Positions 6,332-11,738 of a stretch of DNA of 11,738 nt are shown piece by piece. The stretch is from Methanobacterium sp. PtaU1.Bin242 (GTDB lineage: Archaea; Methanobacteriota; Methanobacteria; Methanobacteriales; Methanobacteriaceae). The position numbers and the translations under genes were made by a program. The notes under the pieces were generated by a model. That model searched no databases. It was given only the letters and a program-made list of their open reading frames with translations, and was not told where the DNA came from. Numbering within the stretch: the stretch's first letter is position 1; every line of letters begins with the position of its first letter. The stretch spans positions 1-11,738 of the forward strand of contig MVQZ01000282.1 in the NCBI GenBank assembly GCA_002067565.1, written 5' to 3'.

Positions 6332-8161
6332 ATGAGGATACTTCTAATTCATTCTGATTATATAAAGTATAAAACAAAGTCTAAAACTAAAATAGCAGAA
6401 AAAATTGAGGATAAAAAGAAAGAAGGCAAGTTTGAAAATTCACTGGTTGTTTTCACCGCGGTAGAAAAGGAGGATGAGAAAAATCCAGAAGCAGTGGTTG
6501 AAAACGCCACATCAGAGATAAAGGATATCTTCTCTAAAGTAGGCGCGGAAACTATTGTAATTTACCCCTACGCACATCTGAGTTCATCTTTAAGTTCACC
6601 TGACACTGCCAAAAACATACTTAAAGATATGGAAGCCAGATTAATAAAAGATGGATTAAATGTGCAGAGAGTTCCCTTTGGCTGGTACAAATCCTTTGAG
6701 GTCTCATGTAAGGGCCATCCCTTATCTGAACTTTCAAGGACCATCATTGCCGAGGAAAAACCAAAAGAAGAAAAATTTGAAGATGAAAAATCACAATTCT
6801 ACATCTTAAGTGAAGGAAAACTTCATGGCACTGATAACTATCCATATCAAAGCAGTGATCTGGAAAAATTGGTTGCATATGAGCTGGGTAAGTTGAAATC
6901 CTCTGGTGAGGAACCACCACATGTAAAGATTATGCGAGAGAAGAGTCTGGCTGATTATGAACCCTCTGCCGATGTGGGTCATTTAAGATGGTATCCTAAA
7001 GGCAGACTCATTCGTGATCTCTTAGCTGATTATGTGTACAATCTGGTTACTGAAAGAGGAGCCATGCCTGTTGAAACTCCTATAATGTATGATCTGGATG
7101 ATGAGGCCATAAGAGTTCATGCTGAGAAATTTGGAGAAAGACAATATCGTTTGGGTACTAAAAATAAGGACCTCATGCTCAGATATGCTTGCTGTTTCGG
7201 TGCATTCCGTATACTGACCGACACCTTCCTCACCTGGAAGAACTTGCCCCTTTCTATTTATGAACTTTCCACTTACAGCTTCCGTTTAGAGAAAAGAGGA
7301 GAAGTAGTAGGTCTTAAAAGACTAAGGGGTTTCACCATGCCGGATATGCATACTGTCTGTGCTGATTTGAACCAGGCCCTTGCAGAGTTTGACCAGCAAA
7401 TTGTGATGTGTGCCCAGACTGGGGGAGATCTGAATATAAATTACGAAGCCATCATGAGAGTAACCGCTGATTTCTTAAAGAATAATGAGGAATGGGTTTA
7501 TCATGCAGCGGAAAAAGTAGGTAAACCTGTTCTACTGGAGATATTACCCAGAAGAAAACATTACTGGATATCTAAAATGGATTTTGCCGCCATTGACTAT
7601 CTTGGACGGCCTATTGAGAATCCCACCATCCAGATCGATGTTGAAAGTGGAGAACGGTTTGATATAACTTACCTTAACCCTGAAGAAGAAGAAAATAATC
7701 CTATAATTATCCACTGCAGTCCTACTGGAAGTATTGAGAGAGTTATAGGTAGTTTACTGGAAAACAGTGCTATAAAAATGGCAGAAAAACCACCCATGTT
7801 CCCGGTATGGCTTTCACCCACCCAGGTGAGAATCCTGCCTATTGCAGAAAGACATCTGGACTTTGCCCTTAAATTGGCGGATGATCTTAAAGATGAGCAG
7901 GTACGTGTCGATGTGGATGACCGTCAAGAAACTGTTGGTAAAAAGATAAGGAATGCTGGAGGAGAATGGGTACCATATGTGATTGTGGTGGGGGATAAAG
8001 AATTGGAAGGCGGTCAGATGATGGTGAATGTCCGAGAAACCCAGCAAAAGGTCTTGATGGATAAAAAAGAATTAATCGACCGCATTCGAATGGAAACTGA
8101 AGACATGCCCTTTAGAAGACTTCCTCTATCATTGAAATTGTCTGGAAGAGTACAGTTTTAG
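6332..8161 (+). CDS. thrS: Threonyl-tRNA synthetase, archaeal type
   Basis: 609 aa, a class II synthetase that charges tRNA-Thr. The N-terminal domain (residues 1-140) is the archaeal editing domain related to D-aminoacyl-tRNA deacylase, which clears Ser-tRNA-Thr. Its signatures include the start MRILLIHSDY, YPYAHLSSSLS (79-89) and PFGWYKSFEVSCKGHPLSE (115-133). The catalytic core (about 205-490) has the motif 2 region YSFRLEKRG, RGFTMPDMH (332-340) and the motif 3 region SPTGSIERVIG (463-473). By comparison with E. coli ThrRS, likely zinc ligands are Cys287 or Cys288 in RYACCFG, His340 and His461. The anticodon-binding domain covers about 490-590, starting FPVWLSPTQVRILPI. The gene is preceded by its own TATA box and is monocistronic by position. 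Nothing is broken. Confidence 0.96.
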   Translation: MRILLIHSDYIKYKTKSKTKIAEKIEDKKKEGKFENSLVVFTAVEKEDEKNPEAVVENATSEIKDIFSKVGAETIVIYPYAHLSSSLSSPDTAKNILKDMEARLIKDGLNVQRVPFGWYKSFEVSCKGHPLSELSRTIIAEEKPKEEKFEDEKSQFYILSEGKLHGTDNYPYQSSDLEKLVAYELGKLKSSGEEPPHVKIMREKSLADYEPSADVGHLRWYPKGRLIRDLLADYVYNLVTERGAMPVETPIMYDLDDEAIRVHAEKFGERQYRLGTKNKDLMLRYACCFGAFRILTDTFLTWKNLPLSIYELSTYSFRLEKRGEVVGLKRLRGFTMPDMHTVCADLNQALAEFDQQIVMCAQTGGDLNINYEAIMRVTADFLKNNEEWVYHAAEKVGKPVLLEILPRRKHYWISKMDFAAIDYLGRPIENPTIQIDVESGERFDITYLNPEEEENNPIIIHCSPTGSIERVIGSLLENSAIKMAEKPPMFPVWLSPTQVRILPIAERHLDFALKLADDLKDEQVRVDVDDRQETVGKKIRNAGGEWVPYVIVVGDKELEGGQMMVNVRETQQKVLMDKKELIDRIRMETEDMPFRRLPLSLKLSGRVQF

Positions 8162-8184
8162 TTTTATTTCTACTTTCTTATTTT

Positions 8185-8277
8185 ATGGGGGGATCTTGTT
8201 TGGAAATTCCTGAATCAGAAATTGAAGCTTTTATTAGATTGAAGTATTCCTATGTCATTTTTTTAATTGGTATTTAG
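8185..8277 (+). CDS. Possible very small protein or gene remnant
   Basis: An open frame of 30 codons starts at ATG 8185, or at TTG 8200 (25 codons). The TTG lies 4 nt after GGGGGGATC (8187-8195), which resembles the archaeal ribosome binding core GGAGGTGATC. The TTG form begins LEIPESEIEAF and ends in a hydrophobic tail, YVIFLIGI. I do not recognise it. It could be a real short membrane-associated peptide, the remnant of a longer gene, or chance. Its position directly after thrS (23 bp) would allow co-transcription; a run of seven T (8258-8264) lies inside its 3' end. Confidence 0.2.
   Translation: MGGSCLEIPESEIEAFIRLKYSYVIFLIGI
8258..8264 (+). terminator. Oligo-T tract after thrS
   Basis: Seven T on the coding strand about 100 bp after the thrS stop. 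A looser T-rich stretch, 8162-8184, lies directly after the stop. Either or both can serve as archaeal terminators for thrS. Confidence 0.4.
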
Positions 8278-8288
8278 TGGAAAATGAC

Positions 8289-8302
8289 AAATAACCATAG
8301 TA
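8289..8302 (+). repeat. Left copy of a 14-bp direct repeat flanking the partition locus
   Basis: AAATAACCATAGTA, identical to 9885-9898. The two copies enclose the parA operon with both heptad arrays and nothing else, a span of about 1.58 kb between them. This could be a duplication left by insertion, a recombination site pair, or a repeated binding site. Confidence 0.55.
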
Positions 8303-8434
8303 TTATACACTATTAATAAAGAATTATGTAAAAATAATTCAATTGATATTTAAAATACAAAAATATCAATATAATAAAATTTAATGTTCTAAATGCTACT
8401 CATTTTCGATAAAAACCCTTAATAATTGTAAAAG

Positions 8435-8444
8435 TATATATATT
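8435..8444 (+). promoter_or_regulatory. TATA box of the parA operon
   Basis: TATATATATT preceded by purine-rich GTAAAAG as a possible BRE. It predicts a transcription start near 8464-8466 and a leader of about 32 nt. The heptad repeats at 8447-8474 lie between this box and just past that start, where bound protein would block transcription. Confidence 0.6.
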
Positions 8445-8446
8445 AT

Positions 8447-8474
8447 AACTTATAACTTATAATTTAGAACTTAT
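8447..8474 (+). repeat. Short heptad repeat set over the parA promoter
   Basis: Four contiguous 7-bp units: AACTTAT (8447), AACTTAT (8454), AATTTAG (8461) and AACTTAT (8468). Three are exact copies of the heptamer that fills the array after the second gene, in the same orientation and exact 7-bp register. The position across the predicted transcription start suggests an operator through which the partition proteins control their own operon. That function is inferred. Confidence 0.75.
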
Positions 8475-8483
8475 AATCAAAGA

Positions 8484-8488
8484 GGAGG
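8484..8488 (+). promoter_or_regulatory. Ribosome binding site of parA
   Basis: GGAGG inside GAGGAGGAT, 8 nt before the ATG at 8497; it is a strong site and fixes the start. Confidence 0.7.
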
Positions 8489-8496
8489 ATTGTTAA

Positions 8497-9282
8497 ATGA
8501 CCGAGATAATTGCAATACTGAATCAAAAGGGGGGTTGTGGTAAAACTACCACTGCTGTAAATCTTGCTGCTGCTTTAGCCTTACTTGATAGGAAGGTTTT
8601 AGTTATTGACATGGATCCCCAGGGTAATGCTACAACTGGGCTGGGAATAGAGAAAAATGAACAAAATGTTACCGTATATTCGATTTTAACTGGACAGAAC
8701 TCTCTTCAAGAGGCCATAGTAAAAACTGAGATATCTAGCCTGGATTTGGTCCCCAGTAACATATCATTAAGTGGGGCTGAAATAGAGTTGAGTAAAACCA
8801 TTGGACCGCATTCCATATTAAAAGAATCTATGGATGGTGTGGAGAGTTCATATGATTATATCTTTATTGATGTGCCGCCGTCGTTGGGTTTGCTGACTTT
8901 AAACTCTATTGTGGCTTCTGATAGTGTTATAATACCTATTCAGGCGGAATTTTATGCTTTAGAAGGTATGGCTGATCTTATAAGGGCTATGGATCTGGTT
9001 GAAACTCGTTTAAACAGTCCTTCACCAATAAAGGGAATTCTTTTAACTTTATACGATTCCAGAACTCGCCTGGGAAGGGATGTTTATGATAATGTTAAGC
9101 AGTACTTTGGTGAGACAGAAAACATTTTCAAAACCACTATACCTCGCAATGTAAAGCTGGCTGAGGCTCCTAGCCATGGTAAACCCTGTATTGTTTATGA
9201 TGATGAATGCAGTGGTACATTAGCCTATTTGAAGTTAGCTGATGAAATCATCAAACTGGAGGGTGTGGAGGACAATAAATGA
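8497..9282 (+). CDS. parA: ParA/Soj-family DNA-partition ATPase
   Basis: 261 aa, deviant Walker-type ATPase that binds DNA non-specifically as an ATP dimer and positions DNA cargo through a partner protein. The N-terminus carries the deviant Walker A motif KGGCGKTT (11-18), with signature Lys11 and P-loop Lys16. Next come DMDPQGNAT (38-46) and Walker B FIDVPPSLG (123-131). DSRTRLG (187-193) holds the basic residues used by Soj for DNA binding. IPRNVKLAEAPSHGKP (215-230) is typical of chromosomal Soj rather than MinD, and there is no C-terminal amphipathic membrane helix. It lacks the N-terminal HTH of larger plasmid ParA proteins, so autoregulation, if present, must come from the partner. The gene overlaps the next one by ATGA. 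A ParA-like role in chromosome or element segregation is well supported; the cargo is not known. Confidence 0.93.
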   Translation: MTEIIAILNQKGGCGKTTTAVNLAAALALLDRKVLVIDMDPQGNATTGLGIEKNEQNVTVYSILTGQNSLQEAIVKTEISSLDLVPSNISLSGAEIELSKTIGPHSILKESMDGVESSYDYIFIDVPPSLGLLTLNSIVASDSVIIPIQAEFYALEGMADLIRAMDLVETRLNSPSPIKGILLTLYDSRTRLGRDVYDNVKQYFGETENIFKTTIPRNVKLAEAPSHGKPCIVYDDECSGTLAYLKLADEIIKLEGVEDNK

Positions 9283-9731
9283 CCCCTAAAAATAAACAGG
9301 AAAGTGCGCTGGGGAAAGGGTTGGATGCTCTGATTAGACGGGATTATCTTGATGAAGAGGAAAAAAAGCAAGAAGCCAAAGTAGAAGCTGAAGAAAAAGT
9401 TCAAAAATCTATAGAAGAACAAACCAAAGCCACAGAAAGCACTGAAAAATCTCAGGATATCGAAAAAAAAGGTGGAGAAAAAACAGTTACTGAGGTTAAT
9501 AAGTCACATGATTTGAGTTTCGATAATAAAATTGTGGAGGATGTGCTTTTAGAGGTCCATAAAAACCCCCGCATATCTTTATGGTCTGCTAAGTCAGCGG
9601 CAGTATTAAGGTTTTTAAAGAAAACCAAACCAGAATTCAGTATTAGTAATGAAGCATCTATCCTAATTGAAGCAGCGGTGAAAGAGAGGCATCCGGATAT
9701 CTGGCAAGTTTTTGAAGAAAAGGGTTTATAA
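9279..9731 (+). CDS. Minimal ParB-like partner of ParA (adaptor)
   Basis: 150 aa. Residues 9-20 (SALGKGLDALIR) match the N-terminal ParA-contacting box of bacterial ParB/Spo0J, which usually reads GLGKGLxALI, and in ParB this box stimulates the ATPase. Residues 24-75 are a Lys/Glu-rich, probably disordered or coiled linker. Residues 80-150 form a compact module with WSAKSAAVLRFLKKTKP (102-118), a short strand FSIS (120-123), and helices in NEASILIEAAVKERHPDIW (124-142) and beyond. The strand-helix-helix order could be ribbon-helix-helix-like, but I do not recognise the family. The ParB CTPase/nuclease-like domain and HTH are absent. Start ATG overlaps the parA stop (ATGA) and has GGAGG at 9267-9271. 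Inference: it binds the AACTTAT heptads and links them to ParA. It could instead be a transcription regulator only. Confidence 0.8.
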   Translation: MTPKNKQESALGKGLDALIRRDYLDEEEKKQEAKVEAEEKVQKSIEEQTKATESTEKSQDIEKKGGEKTVTEVNKSHDLSFDNKIVEDVLLEVHKNPRISLWSAKSAAVLRFLKKTKPEFSISNEASILIEAAVKERHPDIWQVFEEKGL

Positions 9732-9732
9732 T

Positions 9733-9887
9733 AACTTCTAACTTATAAGAAATAAGTAATAACTTATAACTTTTTAATTATAAGTCATAACTTTTAAGGT
9801 ATAACTACGAACTTATAACTGATCAATTAAAACTTATAATTTTTAACTTAGATCTTATTAGAGGATCAATTATAACTTATAACTAAA
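9733..9887 (+). repeat. Heptad repeat array, candidate centromere
   Basis: AACTTAT repeats in 7-bp register start 2 bp after the stop of the second gene. Exact units begin at 9740, 9761, 9810, 9831 and 9874. Units with one mismatch begin at 9733, 9768, 9789, 9817, 9845 and 9852. All but the copy at 9874 share one register, which can be followed from 9733 to 9858 (18 windows, 126 bp); 9874 is shifted by 1 bp. Inverse units ATAAGT(N) occur at 9752 and 9780. The same heptamer covers the parA promoter. Contiguous 7-bp arrays bound by ribbon-helix-helix dimers are known as the centromeres of plasmid pSM19035 (omega protein); the sequence here is different. Not CRISPR: there are no long repeats and no spacers. 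Confidence 0.8.
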
Positions 9888-9898
9888 TAACCATAGTA
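9885..9898 (+). repeat. Right copy of the 14-bp direct repeat
   Basis: AAATAACCATAGTA, identical to 8289-8302, directly after the last heptad-like unit and before the terminator of the next gene. It marks the right edge of the partition locus. Confidence 0.55.
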
Positions 9899-9899
9899 A

Positions 9900-9916
9900 T
9901 AAAAAGCCCAAAAAAT
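9900..9916 (-). terminator. Terminator of the radical SAM gene
   Basis: On the minus strand the sequence reads A, then six T, GGGC and five T, 9-25 bp after the stop codon. A double U-tract of this kind is a good archaeal terminator and isolates this gene from the converging parA operon. Confidence 0.5.
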
Positions 9917-9924
9917 AGTAAAAT

Positions 9925-11052
9925 TTAGAATTCAAGTCTAGATTGAAAGGTACTGTTAAGTTTGACGAATGGTTCGGCTCTATTTACAACTACACCTATA
10001 TTTTTCAATTCTTCTAACTTTTGGAAACATTTTCCCATTTTCCTTGCATGTATAATTCTTCGAGCGGATATTTTACCTATTCCCGGAACTCTAATAAGCT
10101 CTTTATAGGGTGCCTGGTTAATTTCCACTGGGAAAAGTTCTTCCTTGGATAAGGCAGCGTAATATTTAGGGTCCCGGTCCAAGTTCAGATTTCCTTCATC
10201 ATCAAAAACCAGCTCTTCCAGATTAAATCCATATGAATTAAGTAGATAATCTGCCTGATAAAGTCTGGGACTCCTTTTTGGATGGGGTTCTTCATGAGAA
10301 TCCAGAGGTGTATTTTTCATTGCTTCAAATGGGCTGAAATAACTTCTTTTAAGATCCATTTCCTGATTTAACCAGTTGGCCCTCTCCAGTATCTGCTGAT
10401 CTGTCTCCTCTGCTGCACCCACTATAAACTGTGTGGTCTGTCCAGAGGGAGCCATATTCTTATTTCTCTTCAGTAATCTTTTGATCCATTTCATGCGTCT
10501 TATGATGTCAATTTCATAATTTTTAGTGCTGCTAAGTTGTTCAAGACCTTCAGGGGTAGCAGCTTCTATATTTACACTTACTCTGTCAGCAAGACTAACA
10601 GCTCTCTTTATAAGCTCATAAGAACTTCCTGGAAGAATTTTAAGATGGATATAACCCTGATATTCATGTTCATTACGCAGTTTCCCGGCCACTTCTACCA
10701 TATTCTCCATGGAACTTTCAGCATCTTGAGGAATTCCTGAACTTAAAAATAACCCTTCCACTAATCTGTTTTCATAATAATCGAGAAAAATAGAGGTAAT
10801 GTCCTCTGGAGAAAATTCCACCCTGTTTATTTGATGCTTGTTATGGTTTATACAATAACGACAGTCATTTGAACATTTATTAGTCATTAAAACTTTAAAT
10901 AAAGGCACAGTACAGCCATTTGATGTAGTGGCATGATATATTCCTGGTATTTTTCCAGATAATAAATTTTCCAGATTAGGTTTAATGTAGCTGCATCGAT
11001 CGTATTTGGCACTTTCACCCAGGATTTCCAATTTTCTGGTAATATTCATCAT
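9925..11052 (-). CDS. Radical SAM protein with helix-hairpin-helix, putative DNA modification/repair
   Basis: 375 aa. The radical SAM cluster motif CSNDCRYC gives Cys60, Cys64 and Cys67, which bind a [4Fe-4S] cluster and S-adenosylmethionine; a TIM-barrel-like core follows to about residue 250. The C-terminus holds a helix-hairpin-helix DNA-binding unit around APYKELIRVPGIGKISARR (314-332). This matches the family called putative DNA modification/repair radical SAM protein (COG4277-like, often linked to a uracil-DNA glycosylase-like partner). The substrate is unknown to me. No such partner lies in the window. The start is ATG 11050-11052, with a second ATG next to it; only a weak TGATC is seen upstream. 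A TATA-like TTTTAATTAA at 11074-11083 sits about 27 bp before the ATG, so a leaderless message is possible. Confidence 0.88.
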   Translation of the reverse strand: MMNITRKLEILGESAKYDRCSYIKPNLENLLSGKIPGIYHATTSNGCTVPLFKVLMTNKCSNDCRYCINHNKHQINRVEFSPEDITSIFLDYYENRLVEGLFLSSGIPQDAESSMENMVEVAGKLRNEHEYQGYIHLKILPGSSYELIKRAVSLADRVSVNIEAATPEGLEQLSSTKNYEIDIIRRMKWIKRLLKRNKNMAPSGQTTQFIVGAAEETDQQILERANWLNQEMDLKRSYFSPFEAMKNTPLDSHEEPHPKRSPRLYQADYLLNSYGFNLEELVFDDEGNLNLDRDPKYYAALSKEELFPVEINQAPYKELIRVPGIGKISARRIIHARKMGKCFQKLEELKNIGVVVNRAEPFVKLNSTFQSRLEF

Positions 11053-11118
11053 ATTATGATCAGATGAAAGATCTTAATTAAAATTTAGGTAGTTTCAATT
11101 TTCTGGATTATAACATCA

Positions 11119-11126
11119 TTTAAATA
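11119..11126 (+). promoter_or_regulatory. TATA box of cfbB, probably leaderless
   Basis: TTTAAATA centred 28 bp before the ATG at 11151, exactly the distance at which transcription would start on or next to the start codon. No ribosome binding sequence is visible between them. Confidence 0.45.
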
Positions 11127-11150
11127 AAATCATTTTCATTAACTATATTT

Positions 11151-11738
11151 ATGAGATTAGTTCTTGCAGGAACAGGAAGCGCCGTAGGGAAAACCACTAT
11201 CTCTACCGGGATAATGGCAGCTTTATCTGAAGAATATAGGGTTCAACCATTTAAAGTAGGCCCAGATTATATTGATCCAACTTATCATACACTGGCAACT
11301 GGAAACTATTCCCGTAACCTGGACTCCTTTTTTATGTCAGATCCTCAAATCAGGGAAGCATTTGAAAGGGGTATGAAAATTTCTAAATCTCACTTTGGAA
11401 TCATCGAAGGGGTAAGAGGTCTTTATGAAGGTATAAGCCCCACAGGTGATGTAGGAAACACAGCTTCCATCTCTAAAGCATTAGATTCCCCGGTAGTGCT
11501 TATCTTAAACTCTAGAAGCCTGGTTAAAAGTGCTGCTGCGATAGTTTTAGGATTCAAGACCCTTGATCCCACAATTAATATACAAGGGGTCATTCTTAAT
11601 CAAGTAAAAAACAGAAAACACTACCTTAAGACCAAGGAAGCAGTTGAAAAACTCACTGATACCAATGTAATTGGAGGAATACCTCGAAGTGATTCAATAA
11701 AAGTGGAAGACAGACATTTAGGCCTGGTTCCTGCAGTG
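11151..11738 (+). CDS. cfbB: CfbB/CbiA-type a,c-diamide synthase, N-terminal part
   Basis: The window cuts the gene after 196 codons. This family uses ATP and glutamine to amidate the a and c acetate side chains of a tetrapyrrole. In methanogens CfbB acts on Ni-sirohydrochlorin on the way to coenzyme F430, while the paralogue CbiA acts on cobyrinate for B12. Visible are the P-loop GTGSAVGKTT (7-16), KVGPDYIDPTYH (35-46), NLDSFF (56-61), EGVRGLYEG (85-93) and RHLGLVPA (188-195). The first domain is therefore complete enough to assign the family, but the glutamine amidotransferase domain is outside. CfbB is preferred over CbiA from the short N-terminus and GTGSAVGKT, a moderate judgement. Divergent from the radical SAM gene with 98 bp between the start codons. 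Confidence 0.82.
   Translation, partial: MRLVLAGTGSAVGKTTISTGIMAALSEEYRVQPFKVGPDYIDPTYHTLATGNYSRNLDSFFMSDPQIREAFERGMKISKSHFGIIEGVRGLYEGISPTGDVGNTASISKALDSPVVLILNSRSLVKSAAAIVLGFKTLDPTINIQGVILNQVKNRKHYLKTKEAVEKLTDTNVIGGIPRSDSIKVEDRHLGLVPAV

Noticed and set aside
9733..9887. CRISPR array
   Set aside because: Units are 7 bp and contiguous, with no 25-37 bp repeats or unique spacers.
8289..9898. Insertion sequence or integrated plasmid
   Set aside because: No transposase, integrase, terminal inverted repeats or replication gene is present; only the 14-bp direct repeats hint at mobility.
8289..9924. Canonical parS site or ParB gene
   Set aside because: No TGTTTCACGTGAAACA-like palindrome was found, and the partner gene lacks the ParB core.

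Overview
The window is an AT-rich stretch of archaeal chromosome, most likely from a methanogen of the order Methanobacteriales (Methanobacterium-like). The evidence is a set of archaeal signals and proteins: AGGTGA-type ribosome binding sites, TATA-box promoters, oligo-T terminators, a threonyl-tRNA synthetase with the archaeal N-terminal editing domain, an archaeal Ser/His-type signal peptidase, and a CfbB-like start of the coenzyme F430 pathway. The genus is an inference from sequence style; no database search was possible.

Layout from left to right. The window opens with the C-terminal end of purD (3-254, +), then argF (450-1358, +), which converges on argS (1510-3357, -). Next come a small signal peptidase I (3577-4023, -) and ilvD (4033-5688, -). 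These two form a tight pair: the ilvD stop codon lies inside the signal peptidase ribosome binding site. A 643-bp AT-rich divergent intergenic region (5689-6331) separates ilvD from thrS (6332-8161, +). Up to this point the content is housekeeping: purine, arginine and branched-chain amino acid synthesis, tRNA charging and protein export.

The notable part is 8289-9898. It holds a Soj-like ParA ATPase (8497-9282) overlapping by ATGA a 150-aa partner gene (9279-9731). The partner begins with the ParA-contacting signature of bacterial ParB (LGKGLDALI) but has no recognisable ParB core. Its charged linker leads to a short, unrecognised C-terminal module. Around the operon lie direct repeats of the heptamer AACTTAT in 7-bp register: a short set over the parA promoter (8447-8474) and a long array after the second gene (9733-9887). 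I read this as a complete DNA segregation module: motor, minimal adaptor, operator and heptad centromere. Its architecture resembles the delta/omega system of plasmid pSM19035, which uses 7-bp repeats, rather than the canonical ParB-parS system. A perfect 14-bp direct repeat (8289-8302 and 9885-9898) brackets the module, which may mean that it moves or was inserted as a cassette.

The right end holds a radical SAM protein with a helix-hairpin-helix tail (9925-11052, -), of the type called putative DNA modification/repair protein. It is divergent from the first 196 codons of a CfbB/CbiA-type a,c-diamide synthase (11151 to the window end, +), which looks leaderless. No rRNA, tRNA, CRISPR array, transposase or integrase was seen.
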